A stretch of 64,000 bases of DNA from Nemopilema nomurai (Eukaryota; Cnidaria; Scyphozoa; Rhizostomeae; Rhizostomatidae), in assembly GCA_003864495.1 (NCBI GenBank), contig PEDN01001353.1, positions 1,116,001 to 1,180,000 of the forward strand, given 5' to 3'. The position numbers and the translations under genes were made by a program. The notes below the pieces were generated by a model. The model searched no databases. It saw only the letters and a program-made list of their open reading frames with translations, and was not told the DNA's origin. Numbering within the stretch: the stretch's first letter is position 1; each line of letters opens with the position of its first letter. Of the stretch, positions 37,001 to 49,597 are shown piece after piece.

Positions 37001-40000
37001 GTTGCATCCTTCAGCTCTTTTGCAGTTGCATACCCCAGCTCTTTGCACCTGCATACCCCAGCTCTTTTGCAGCTGCATACCCCAGCTCTTTTGCAGCTGC
37101 ATACCCCCAGCTCTTTTGCAGCTGCATACCCCAGCTCTTTTGCAGCTGCATACCCCAGCTCTTTTGCAGCTGCATACCCCAGCTCTTTTGCAGCTGCATA
37201 CCCCAGCTCTGTTGCACCTGCATACCCCAGCTCTTTTGCAGGTGCATACCCCAGCTCTTTTGCAGCTGCATACCCAGCTCTTTTGCAGCTGCATACCCCA
37301 GCTCTTTTGCAGCTGCATACCCCAGCTCTTTTGCAGCTGCATACCCCAGCTCTTTTGCAGCTGCATACCCCAGCTCTTTTGCAGGTGCATACCCCCAGCT
37401 CTTTTGCAGCTGCATACCCCAGCTCTTTTGCAGCTGCATACCCCAGCTCTTTTGTAGCTGCATACCCAGCTCTTTTGCAGCTGCATACCCCAGCTCTTTT
37501 GCAGCTGCATACCCCAGCTCTTTTGCAGCTGCATACCCCAGCTCTTTTGCAGCTGCATACCCCAGCTCTTTTGCAGCTGCATACCCCAGCTCTTTTGTAG
37601 CTGCATACCCCAGCTCTTTTGCAGCTGTATACCCCAGCTCTTTTGCAGCTGCATACCCCAGCTCTTTTGCAGGTGCATACCCCCAGCTCTTTTGCAGCTG
37701 CATACCCAAGCTCTTTTGCAGCTGTATACCCCAGCTCTTTTGCAGCTGCATACCCCAGCTCTTTTGCAGCTGCATACCCCAGCTCTGTTGCACCTGCATA
37801 CCCCAGCTCTTTTGTAGCTGCATACCCCAGCTCTTTTGCAGCTGCATACCCCAGCTCTTTTGCAGCTGCATACCCCAGCTCTTTTGCAGCTGCATACCCC
37901 AGCTCTTTTGCAGCTGCATTACCCCAGCTCTTTTGCAGCTGCATACCCCAGCTCTTTTGCAGCTGCATACCCCAGCTCTTTTGTAGCTGCATCCTTCAGC
38001 TCTTTTGCAGGTGCATACCCCAGCTCTTTTGCAGCTGCATACCCCAGCTCTTTTGCAGCTGCATACCCCAGCTCTTTTGTAGCTGCATACCCCAGCTCTT
38101 TTGCAGCTGCATACCCCAGCTCTTTTGTAGCTGCATACCCCAGCTCTTTTGCAGCTGCATACCCCAGCTCTTTTGCAGCTGCATACCCCAGCTCTTTTGC
38201 AGCTGCATACCCAGCTCTTTTGCAGCTGCATACCCCAGCTCTTTTGCAGCTGCATACCCCAGCTCTTTTGCAGCTGCATACCCCAGCTCTTTTGCAGCTG
38301 CATACCCCAGCTCTTTTGCAGCTGCATACCCCAGCTCTTTTGCAGCTCTTTTTCATATTATTTTTTTCTATTTTAATAGTTCATTGATGCAGTTTCGTAA
38401 ATGTGAGGATGAGAAACAAAGCACATCAAAAAAACTTCTAGAATCGGAGAAAAAGCTGACTGGTATTCCATTCCTCTAATGTTTTCAAATTTGCGATGAG
38501 ATTGTTTTGCTTATCAGACGATCTTTAATCTGATAGTTGGTTTAATATTTACTCTTAATTTAACTGAAACAAAATTTTCCAACTTTTTCTCGATTTGCAT
38601 TTGTCGTTTGGTATGCATTTGAAAAGGGCGAGTTGGATTTGGGTTACAAATGCCAAGGAAGGGGGAATGGGGTTGAAAGTTTAGTATTTCCTTAAATTGA
38701 TAATAATGGTCAGTAGATTGATTTGAGATGCTTTGACGCGCAAATGGATCATACTTTTTTAAGATTCGTTAAAGAGAATGACACAATTAGAGGAGAAGAT
38801 AAAAGACCAGGATGAAGAGTTGCAAGAAGGGGAAAGGAAAATGATGCTTGTTGAAGTTGAATTGAAAAGTTTGGAGGAAGTGAAAGGAGACCTGGAGAAC
38901 AAGGTAGATCTATTTAGTTTTGACCTCTGATCTTCGAACTCTTGAATTGTTACTTTTAACAGTTGGCTTTTTATGCTAGTTATGCAACAATTCAATGGTT
39001 GTTTTTGACCAAGCGTCAGATTACTTCATGTAGTAAGGTAAGTCAAAGGCTGCATGGTATAAACCGACGCTGATTTCGAATTATTGTTGTTGTTGTTGTG
39101 TACTGAAGTGGTTTTTTTTTGCTCCAGGTCGTTTACAGCAATACTAAGCTAAATGATATGATCTTCTTATCTGCCTTTTGAAAATTGCAGCTCGATGAGG
39201 AAGGAAGAGAAAATGCTAAACTCCTTGGAGTTGTCGAGGACTTGGAAAAGCAGAGACTCAACTATCAAGAGCAAGTCAAAAGGTATTTTCTTGGTTCTGC
39301 TTATTCACTATCTTCCTGTCCGAAACAGCTATCTAAAGCCTGCGTTTTCAGCTTAATCTGAATCCCATTCAAGCTTATGGATGGCACCTTTTCACCCCAA
39401 CACTGCTAAGATAAACTGGTCATTGATATATAGATTCACACAACAAGTAAAAGGTCTGGAAAAAGAGAAGCAAATTTCATCGCAGAGGCTGGATGATCTA
39501 GAACAGAGAAACGAAGGTAACGTGACTCACCAGTTGAAATTTTAAACATTCAGCAGTTTTTCTCTTGACAATTCATTTTTATGAAGGCCAAGCTTCAATC
39601 GTTTCTTTGGATGAAATTTCAAATTTTTTCAGAGCTAATGAAAAGCTTTGTAAACTATAACGAATGCCTCGATTAGAAATGGAGATGCAGTTCTACTTAA
39701 TATATTATTAAAATAATTGAACAACATTATTTAATATATTCTGAACTCAAATATCCAGATTCGCTTAAGTCAATATCAATGCTAAAAAAGGAAGTGAAGG
39801 AAAAGACAAATGACAACAAAGAATTTGAAAAGAAGATTAAGGAGGTTGAGAAGAAGCTGAAGCAGACGGAAAAATCGAAAATGGAGCTTAATCATAAGGT
39901 ATTATTATCTATCATTTTTTCGTCCTTTTCTGCTGTTCAACGATCTCTACCATTTGTCTTTTTGATCAAGTATTGTTGTATCTCTTGGATCAAGAGCTAA

Positions 40001-40192
40001 AGCAAGAATCTCTTTCGAAAGGTTTCATCGCTTGGCGTTTTAAATGAAAAATACGAGAAGGACATTGCAAAGAATGATGATGTAATAAAAGATTTAAAGC
40101 AGCAGCTCGAGAAACATTCGCAGATAGCGGCAATGATTCACAACTTGAGTAGTGGCAAGTTGCCATGCAGTGGGCTAAATTTTAGCTCTTGA
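28068..40192 (+). CDS. CIP2A: CIP2A, cancerous inhibitor of PP2A homologue
   Basis: Twenty-three exons join in frame (1007 residues; human about 905): 28068-28175, 28452-28617, 28944-29056, 29520-29614, 29955-30051, 30649-30768, 31177-31593, 32052-32332, 32520-32595, 32904-33046, 33984-34203, 35065-35130, 35291-35401, 35703-35765, 36008-36049, 36165-36256, 36540-36657, 38393-38462, 38764-38903, 39191-39282, 39434-39516, 39759-39898, 40022-40192. Residues 1-540 form the armadillo-like helical half (SNVKGFFRSVASFLSHSNW; YALSILSICI). Residues about 613-1000 form the coiled coil, with the conserved start E-I-M-D-I-Y-E-H-K-L and A-L-A-Q-A-D-R-Y-I-A-Q. The end (KHSQIAAMIHNLSSGK) matches the vertebrate C-terminus. 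In vertebrates CIP2A binds PP2A B56 subunits, stabilises MYC and, with TOPBP1, tethers broken mitotic chromosomes. Whether those roles hold here is inference. Three introns carry large repeats. Confidence 0.92.
30126..30280. mobile_element. Palindromic MITE-like element in CIP2A intron 5
   Basis: The two halves are inverted copies over about 60 bases each. Left starts TTCACAATAGC and right ends GCTATTGTGAA; inside, CCGGTTTTTG..TTTAAAGTACTTTTTCATCC pairs with its near-inverse. A spacer of about 30 bases separates the arms. There is no coding capacity and no clear target duplication, so MITE is the likely but unproven class. Confidence 0.6.
33068..33740. repeat. Long CT-rich pyrimidine tract, CIP2A intron 10
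   Basis: About 670 bases of almost pure C and T on the plus strand, built mainly of 8-bp CCCTCTCT units with interruptions. It lies just after the donor of exon 10. It produces long Ser/Leu/Pro and Arg/Glu frames that are artefacts of composition. Confidence 0.97.
36769..38350. repeat. 25-bp minisatellite, about 63 units, CIP2A intron 17
   Basis: Tandem 25-bp units containing CAGCTCTTTTGCAGCTGCAT then ACCCC. Variants include GTTGCACCTG, GTAGCTG, GCAGGTG and single-base-shorter units. The array occupies almost the whole intron between exons 17 and 18 of CIP2A and stops about 40 bases before the acceptor. Each unit has the palindrome GCAGCTGC. Twenty-five is 1 modulo 3 and the unit lacks stops in several frames, giving spurious frames of up to 438 codons. 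Confidence 0.97.
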
Positions 40193-40440
40193 TGTAGCAA
40201 GGCTCCTTCACGTTCAGCTGCTTCTTTTCTTGCTTTATGAATAAGTCTTCTGAATGTAAATCGAGCCCTTTTTATAAGATAGTATGTTTGCGAAGTAAAT
40301 ACTCCTTTGTCATTTAATTATGTAAAATCAATCTAATGCTATACTGCCGTGGATGTTTTGTCTTCTTCTGCTTCGTGTAAGCAGTGTCTGATTATCAAAG
40401 ATTATGATCACTCGCGACCTTTCCTCCATTTCTTCTGTCT

Positions 40441-43400
40441 CTCAAACACAAAGGCTATAGCCTTGGAAAAAGGGTCAGAAATGATGGAAAATTCTGACCC
40501 TCGTTTTCACTACTGACTTGTAGACCATAACAAGGGTAACCTGTTGGTGCATTTGGTTCAGCTCTTAGACGCGTATTTCGCAAGATATGAGTGATTTTCC
40601 AACTTGCCCCGTTTTACGCAAAACACTAAGGCTATAGCCTTGGAAAAAGGGTCAAAAATGATGGAAAATTCGGACCCTCGTTTTCACTACTGACTTGTAG
40701 ACCATAACAAGGGTAACCTGTTGGTGCATTTGGTTCAGCTCTTAGACGCGTATTTCGCAAGATATGAGTGATTTTCCAACTTGCCCCGTTTTACGCAAAA
40801 CACTAAGGCTATAGCCTTGGAAAAAGGGTCAAAAATGATGGAAAATTCTGACCCTCGTTTTCACTACTGACTTGTAGACCATAACAAGGGTAACCTGTTG
40901 GTGCATTTGGTTCAGCTCTTAGACGCGTATTTCGCAAGATATGAGTGATTTTCCAACTTGCCCCGTTTTACGCAAAACACTAAGGCTATAGCCTTGGAAA
41001 AAGGGTCAAAAATGATGGAAAATTCGGACCCTCGTTTTCACTACTGACTTGTAGACCATAACAAGGGTAACCTGTTGGTGCATTTGGTTCAGCTCTTAGA
41101 CGCGTATTTCGCAAGATATGAGTGATTTTCCAACTTGCCCCGTTTTACGCAAAACACTAAGGCTATAGCCTTGGAAAAAGGGTCAAAAATGATGGAAAAT
41201 TCTGACCCTCGTTTTCACTACTGACTTGTAGACCATAACAAGGGTAACCTGTTGGTGCATTTGGTTCAGCTCTTAGACGCGTATTTCGCAAGATATGAGT
41301 GATTTTCCAACTTGCCCCGTTTTACGCAAAACACTAAGGCTATAGCCTTGGAAAAAGGGTCAAAAATGATGGAAAATTCTGACCCTCGTTTTCACTACTG
41401 ACTTGTAGACCATAACAAGGGTAACCTGTTGGTGCATTTGGTTCAGCTCTTAGACGCGTATTTCGCAAGATATGAGTGATTTTCCAACTTGCCCCGTTTT
41501 ACGCAAAACACTAAGGCTATAGCCTTGGAAAAAGGGTCAAAAATGATGGAAAATTCTGACCCTCGTTTTCACTACTGACTTGTAGACCATAACAAGGGTA
41601 ACCTGTTGGTGCATTTGGTTCAGCTCTTAGACGCGTATTTCGCAAGATATGAGTGATTTTCCAACTTGCCCCGTTTTACGCAAAACACTAAGGCTATAGC
41701 CTTGGAAAAAGGGTCAAAAATGATGGAAAATTCTGACCCTCGTTTTCACTACTGACTTGTAGACCATAACAAGGGTAACCTGTTGGTGCATTTGGTTCAG
41801 CTCTTAGACGCGTATTTCGCAAGATATGAGTGATTTTCCAACTTGCCCCGTTTTACGCAAAACACTAAGGCTATAGCCTTGGAAAAAGGGTCAAAAATGA
41901 TGGAAAATTCGGACCCTCGTTTTCACTACTGACTTGTAGACCATAACAAGGGTAACCTGTTGGTGCATTTGGTTCAGCTCTTAGACGCGTATTTCGCAAG
42001 ATATGAGTGATTTTCCAACTTGCCCCGTTTTACGCAAAACACTAAGGCTATAGCCTTGGAAAAAGGGTCAAAAATGATGGAAAATTCTGACCCTCGTTTT
42101 CACTACTGACTTGTAGACCATAACAAGGGTAACCTGTTGGTGCATTTGGTTCAGCTCTTAGACGCGTATTTCGCAAGATATGAGTGATTTTCCAACTTGC
42201 CCCGTTTTACGCAAAACACTAAGGCTATAGCCTTGGAAAAAGGGTCAAAAATGATGGAAAATTCTGACCCTCGTTTTCACTACTGACTTGTAGACCATAA
42301 CAAGGGTAACCTGTTGGTGCATTTGGTTCAGCTCTTAGACGCGTATTTCGCAAGATATGAGTGATTTTCCAACTTGCCCCGTTTTACGCAAAACACTAAG
42401 GCTATAGCCTTGGAAAAAGGGTCAAAAATGATGGAAAATTCGGACCCTCGTTTTCACTACTGACTTGTAGACCATAACAAGGGTAACCTGTTGGTGCATT
42501 TGGTTCAGCTCTTAGACGCGTATTTCGCAAGATATGAGTGATTTTCCAACTTGCCCCGTTTTACGCAAAACACTAAGGCTATAGCCTTGGAAAAAGGGTC
42601 AAAAATGATGGAAAATTCGGACCCTCGTTTTCACTACTGACTTGTAGACCATAACAAGGGTAACCTGTTGGTGCATTTGGTTCAGCTCTTAGACGCGTAT
42701 TTCGCAAGATATGAGTGATTTTCCAACTTGCCCCGTTTTACGCAAAACACTAAGGCTATAGCCTTGGAAAAAGGGTCAAAAATGATGGAAAATTCTGACC
42801 CTCGTTTTCACTACTGACTTGTAGACCATAACAAGGGTAACCTGTTGGTGCATTTGGTTCAGCTCTTAGACGCGTATTTCGCAAGATATGAGTGATTTTC
42901 CAACTTGCCCCGTTTTACGCAAAACACTAAGGCTATAGCCTTGGAAAAAGGGTCAAAAATGATGGAAAATTCTGACCCTCGTTTTCACTACTGACTTGTA
43001 GACCATAACAAGGGTAACCTGTTGGTGCATTTGGTTCAGCTCTTAGACGCGTATTTCGCAAGATATGAGTGATTTTCCAACTTGCCCCGTTTTACGCAAA
43101 ACACTAAGGCTATAGCCTTGGAAAAAGGGTCAAAAATGATGGAAAATTCTGACCCTCGTTTTCACTACTGACTTGTAGACCATAACAAGGGTAACCTGTT
43201 GGTGCATTTGGTTCAGCTCTTAGACGCGTATTTCGCAAGATATGAGTGATTTTCCAACTTGCCCCGTTTTACGCAAAACACTAAGGCTATAGCCTTGGAA
43301 AAAGGGTCAAAATGATGGAAAATTCTGACCCTCGTTTTCACTACTGACTTGTAGACCATAACAAGGGTAACCTGTTGGTGCATTTGGTTCAGCTCTTAGA

Positions 43401-46400
43401 CGCGTATTTCGCAAGATATGAGTGATTTTCCAACTTGCCCCGTTTTACGCAAAACACTAAGGCTATAGCCTTGGAAAAAGGGTCAAAAATGATGGAAAAT
43501 TCTGACCCTCGTTTTCACTACTGACTTGTAGACCATAACAAGGGTAACCTGTTGGTGCATTTGGTTCAGCTCTTAGACGCGTATTTCGCAAGATATGAGT
43601 GATTTTCCAACTTGCCCCGTTTTACGCAAAACACTAAGGCTATAGCCTTGGAAAAAGGGTCAAAAATGATGGAAAATTCTGACCCTCGTTTTCACTACTG
43701 ACTTGTAGACCATAACAAGGGTAACCTGTTGGTGCATTTGGTTCAGCTCTTAGACGCGTATTTCGCAAGATATGAGTGATTTTCCAACTTGCCCCGTTTT
43801 ACGCAAAACACTAAGGCTATAGCCTTGGAAAAAGGGTCAAAAATGATGGAAAATTCTGACCCTCGTTTTCACTACTGACTTGTAGACCATAACAAGGGTA
43901 ACCTGTTGGTGCATTTGGTTCAGCTCTTAGACGCGTATTTCGCAAGATATGAGTGATTTTCCAACTTGCCCCGTTTTACGCAAAACACTAAGGCTATAGC
44001 CTTGGAAAAAGGGTCAAAAATGATGGAAAATTCTGACCCTCGTTTTCACTACTGACTTGTAGACCATAACAAGGGTAACCTGTTGGTGCATTTGGTTCAG
44101 CTCTTAGACGCGTATTTCGCAAGATATGAGTGATTTTCCAACTTGCCCCGTTTTACGCAAAACACTAAGGCTATAGCCTTGGAAAAAGGGTCAAAAATGA
44201 TGGAAAATTCTGACCCTCGTTTTCACTACTGACTTGTAGACCATAACAAGGGTAACCTGTTGGTGCATTTGGTTCAGCTCTTAGACGCGTATTTCGCAAG
44301 ATATGAGTGATTTTCCAACTTGCCCCGTTTTACGCAAAACACTAAGGCTATAGCCTTGGAAAAAGGGTCAAAAATGATGGAAAATTGACCCTCGTTTTCA
44401 CTACTGACTTGTAGACCATAACAAGGGTAACCTGTTGGTGCATTTGGTTCAGCTCTTAGACGCGTATTTCGCAAGATATGAGTGATTTTCCAACTTGCCC
44501 CGTTTTACGCAAAACACTAAGGCTATAGCCTTGGAAAAAGGGTCAAAAATGATGGAAAATTCTGACCCTCGTTTTCACTACTGACTTGTAGACCATAACA
44601 AGGGTAACCTGTTGGTGCATTTGGTTCAGCTCTTAGACGCGTATTTCGCAAGATATGAGTGATTTTCCAACTTGCCCCGTTTTACGCAAAACACTAAGGC
44701 TATAGCCTTGGAAAAAGGGTCAAAAATGATGGAAAATCTGACCCTCGTTTTCACTACTGACTTGTAGACCATAACAAGGGTAACCTGTTGGTGCATTTGG
44801 TTCAGCTCTTAGACGCGTATTTCGCAAGATATGAGTGATTTTCCAACTTGCCCCGTTTTACGCAAAACACTAAGGCTATAGCCTTGGAAAAAGGGTCAAA
44901 AATGATGGAAAATTCTGACCCTCGTTTTCACTACTGACTTGTAGACCATAACAAGGGTAACCTGTTGGTGCATTTGGTTCAGCTCTTAGACGCGTATTTC
45001 GCAAGATATGAGTGATTTTCCAACTTGCCCCGTTTTACGCAAAACACTAAGGCTATAGCCTTGGAAAAAGGGTCAAAAATGATGGAAAATTCTGACCCTC
45101 GTTTTCACTACTGACTTGTAGACCATAACAAGGGTAACCTGTTGGTGCATTTGGTTCAGCTCTTAGACGCGTATTTCGCAAGATATGAGTGATTTTCCAA
45201 CTTGCCCCGTTTTACGCAAAACACTAAGGCTATAGCCTTGGAAAAAGGGTCAAAAATGATGGAAAATTCTGACCCTCGTTTTCACTACTGACTTGTAGAC
45301 CATAACAAGGGTAACCTGTTGGTGCATTTGGTTCAGCTCTTAGACGCGTATTTCGCAAGATATGAGTGATTTTCCAACTTGCCCCGTTTTACGCAAAACA
45401 CTAAGGCTATAGCCTTGGAAAAAGGGTCAAAAATGATGGAAAATTCTGACCCTCGTTTTCACTACTGACTTGTAGACCATAAAAGGGTAACCTGTTGGTG
45501 CATTTGGTTCAGCTCTTAGACGCGTATTTCGCAAGATATGAGTGATTTTCCAACTTGCCCCGTTTTACGCAAAACACTAAGGCTATAGCCTTGGAAAAAG
45601 GGTCAAAAATGATGGAAAATTCTGACCCTCGTTTTCACTACTGACTTGTAGACCATAACAAGGGTAACCTGTTGGTGCATTTGGTTCAGCTCTTAGACGC
45701 GTATTTCGCAAGATATGAGTGATTTTCCAACTTGCCCCGTTTTACGCAAAACACTAAGGCTATAGCCTTGGAAAAAGGGTCAAAAATGATGGAAAATTGA
45801 CCCTCGTTTTCACTACTGACTTGTAGACCACAAGGGTAACCTGTTGGTGCATTTGGTTCAGCTCTTAGACGCGTATTTCGCAAGATATGAGTGATTTTCC
45901 AACTTGCCCCGTTTTACGCAAAACACTAAGGCTATAGCCTTGGAAAAAGGGTCAAAAATGATGGAAAATTCGGACCCTCGTTTTCACTACTGACTTGTAG
46001 ACCATAACAAGGGTAACCTGTTGGTGCATTTGGTTCAGCTCTTAGACGCGTATTTCGCAAGATATGAGTGATTTTCCAACTTGCCCCGTTTTACGCAAAA
46101 CACTAAGGCTATAGCCTTGGAAAAAGGGTCAAAAATGATGGAAAATTCTGACCCTCGTTTTCACTACTGACTTGTAGACCATAACAAGGGTAACCTGTTG
46201 GTGCATTTGGTTCAGCTCTTAGACGCGTATTTCGCAAGATATGAGTGATTTTCCAACTTGCCCCGTTTTACGCAAAACACTAAGGCTATAGCCTTGGAAA
46301 AAGGGTCAAAATGATGGAAAATTCGGACCCTCGTTTTCACTACTGACTTGTAGACCATAACAAGGGTAACCTGTTGGTGCATTTGGTTCAGCTCTTAGAC

Positions 46401-49400
46401 GCGTATTTCGCAAGATATGAGTGATTTTCCAACTTGCCCCGTTTTACGCAAAACACTAAGGCTATAGCCTTGGAAAAAGGGTCAAAAATGATGAAAATTC
46501 GGACCCTCGTTTTCACTACTGACTTGTAGACCATAACAAGGGTAACCTGTTGGTGCATTTGGTTCAGCTCTTAGACGCGTATTTCGCAAGATATGAGTGA
46601 TTTTCCAACTTGCCCCGTTTTACGCAAAACACTAAGGCTATAGCCTTGGAAAAAGGGTCAAAAATGATGCAAAATTCTGACCCTCGTTTTCACTACTGAC
46701 TTGTAGACCATAACAAGGGTAACCTGTTGGTGCATTTGTTCAGCTCTTAGACGCGTATTTCGCAAGATATGAGTGATTTTCCAACTTGCCCGTTTTACGC
46801 AAAACACTAAGGCTATAGCCTTGGAAAAAGGGTCAAAAATGATGGAAAATTCGGACCCTCGTTTTCACTACTGACTTGTGACCATAGCAAGGGTAACCTG
46901 TTGGTGCATTTGGTTCAGCTCTTAGACGCGATTTCGCAAGATATGAGTGATTTTCCAACTTGCCCCGTTTTACGCAAAACACTAAGGCTATAGCCTTAAA
47001 AAGGGTCAAAAATGATGGAAAAATTCGGACCCTCGTTTTCACTACTGACTTGTAGACCATAACAAGGGTAACCTGTTGGTGCATTTGGTTCAGCTCTTAG
47101 ACGCGTATTTCGCAAGATATGAGTGATTTTCCAACTTGCCCCGTTTTACGCAAAACACTAAGGCTATAGCCTTGGAAAAAGGGTCAAAAATGATGAAAAT
47201 TCTGACCCTCGTTTTCACTACTGACTTGTAGACCATAACAAGGGTAACCTGTTGGTGCATTTGGTTCAGCTCTTAGACGCGTATTTCGCAAGATATGAGT
47301 GATTTTCCAACTTGCCCCGTTTTACGCAAAACACTAAGGCTATAGCCTTGGAAAAAGGGTCAAAAATGATGGAAAATTCTGACCCTCGTTTTCACTACTG
47401 ACTTGTAGACCATAACAAGGGTAACCTGTTGGTGCATTTGGTTCAGCTCTTAGACGCGTATTTCGCAAGATATGAGTGATTTTCCAACTTGCCCCGTTTT
47501 ACGCAAAACACTAAGGCTATAGCCTTGGAAAAAGGGTCAAAAATGATGGAAAATTCTGACCCTCGTTTTCACTACTGACTTGTAGACCATAACAAGGGTA
47601 ACCTGTTGGTGCATTTGGTTCAGCTCTTAGACGCGTATTTCGCAAGATATGAGTGATTTTCCAACTTGCCCCGTTTTACGCAAAACACTAAGGCTATAGC
47701 CTTGGAAAAAGGGTCAAAAATGATGGAAAATTCTGACCCTCGTTTTCACTACTGACTTGTAGACCATAACAAGGGTAACCTGTTGGTGCATTTGGTTCAG
47801 CTCTTAGACGCGTATTTCGCAAGATATGAGTGATTTTCCAACTTGCCCCGTTTTACGCAAAACACTAAGGCTATAGCCTTGGAAAAAGGGTCAAAAATGA
47901 TGAAAATTCGGACCCTCGTTTTCACTCTACTGATTGTAGACCATAACAAGGGTAACCTGTTGGTGCATTTGGTTCAGCTCTTAGACGCGTATTTCGCAAG
48001 ATATGAGTGATTTTCCAACTTGCCCCGTTTTACGCAAAACACTAAGGCTATAGCCTTGGAAAAAGGGTCAAAAATGATGCAAAATTCTGACCCTCGTTTT
48101 CACTACTGACTTGTAGACCATAACAAGGGTAACCTGTTGGTGCATTTGGTTCAGCTCTTAGACGCGTATTTCGCAAGATATGAGTGATTTTCCAACTTGC
48201 CCCGTTTTACGCAAAACACTAAGGCTATAGCCTTGGAAAAAGGGTCAAAAATGATGGAAAATTCTGACCCTCGTTTTCACTACTGACTTGTAGACCATAA
48301 CAAGGGTAACCTGTTGGTGCATTTGGTTCAGCTCTTAGACGCGTATTTCGCAAGATATGAGTGATTTTCCAACTTGCCCCGTTTTACGCAAAACACTAAG
48401 GCTATAGCCTTGGAAAAAGGGTCAAAAATGATGGAAAATTCGGACCCTCGTTTTCACTACTGACTTGTAGACCATAACAAGGGTAACCTGTTGGTGCATT
48501 TGGTTCAGCTCTTAGACGCGTATTTCGCAAGATATGAGTGATTTTCCAACTTGCCCCGTTTTACGCAAAACACTAAGGCTATAGCCTTGGAAAAAGGGTC
48601 AAAAATGATGGAAAATTCGGACCCTCGTTTTCACTACTGACTTGTAGACCATAACAAGGGTAACCTGTTGGTGCATTTGGTTCAGCTCTTAGACGCGTAT
48701 TTCGCAAGATATGAGTGATTTTCCAACTTGCCCCGTTTTACGCAAAACACTAAGGCTATAGCCTTGGAAAAAGGGTCAAAAATGATGAAAATTCTGACCC
48801 TCGTTTTCACTACTGACTTGTAGACCATAACAAGGGTAACCTGTTGGTGCATTTGGTTCAGCTCTTAGACGCGTATTTCGCAAGATATGAGTGATTTTCC
48901 AACTTGCCCCGTTTTACGCAAAACACTAAGGCTATAGCCTTGGAAAAAGGGTCAAAAATGATGGAAAATCTGACCCTCGTTTTCACTACTGACTTGTAGA
49001 CCATAACAAGGGTAACCTGTTGGTGCATTTGGTTCAGCTCTTAGACGCGTATTTCGCAAGATATGAGTGATTTTCCAACTTGCCCCGTTTTACGCAAAAC
49101 ACTAAGGCTATAGCCTTGGAAAAAGGGTCAAAAATGATGGAAAATTCTGACCCTCGTTTTCACTACTGACTTGTAGACCATAACAAGGGTAACCTGTTGG
49201 TGCATTTGGTTCAGCTCTTAGACGCGTATTTCGCAAGATATGAGTGATTTTCCAACTTGCCCCGTTTTACGCAAAACACTAAGGCTATATAACCTTGGAA
49301 AATGGGTCAAAAATGTTGGAAAATTCTGACCCTCGTTTTCACTACTGACTTGTAGCGAAGAACAAGGGTAACATGTTGGTGCATTTGGTTCAGCTCTTAC

Positions 49401-49597
49401 ACGCCTATTTCGCAAGATATGAGTGATTTTGCAACTTTCCTCGTTTAACGCAAAACACTAAGGGTATAGCCTTGGAAAATGGGTCAAAAATGATGGAAAA
49501 TTCTGACCTTCTTATTCACTACTGACCTTTAGAGCAGAACAAAAGTAACCTGTAGGTGTATTTGGTTCAGCTGTTTGACTCGTATTTCGCAAGATAT
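40441..49597. repeat. 177-bp satellite array, about 52 monomers
   Basis: Monomers of 177 bp follow head to tail with very high identity. Most differences are one T/G site (ATTCTGACC or ATTCGGACC) and small deletions near it. Every intact monomer contains the 14-bp perfect palindrome AAGGCTATAGCCTT (first at 40451). The left edge is sharp, with the first copy nearly consensus. The last two to three copies on the right (about 49270-49597) are clearly diverged. The array lies between the 3' ends of CIP2A (plus) and the ILEI/EGF gene (minus), starting 250 bases after the CIP2A stop. No conserved coding frame or RNA gene is visible. The unit length is close to one nucleosome repeat. Confidence 0.98.

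Noticed and set aside
36552..38479. Frames of up to 438 codons with LQLHTPAL, SSFAAAYP or MQLQKSWG repeats
   Set aside because: All are readings of the 25-bp minisatellite in both strands and several frames, between two CIP2A exons. No independent evidence for translation.
44274..49415. 65-83 codon minus-strand frames in the satellite
   Set aside because: They appear only where small deletions remove stops in diverged monomers; most copies do not keep them.
40850..49560. Pol III B-box-like GGTTCAGCTCT in each satellite monomer
   Set aside because: Only a partial match to the B-box consensus, with no A-box at the right distance and no T-run terminator.
40441..49597. CRISPR array
   Set aside because: The whole 177-bp unit is repeated with no variable spacers, in an animal genome without cas genes.
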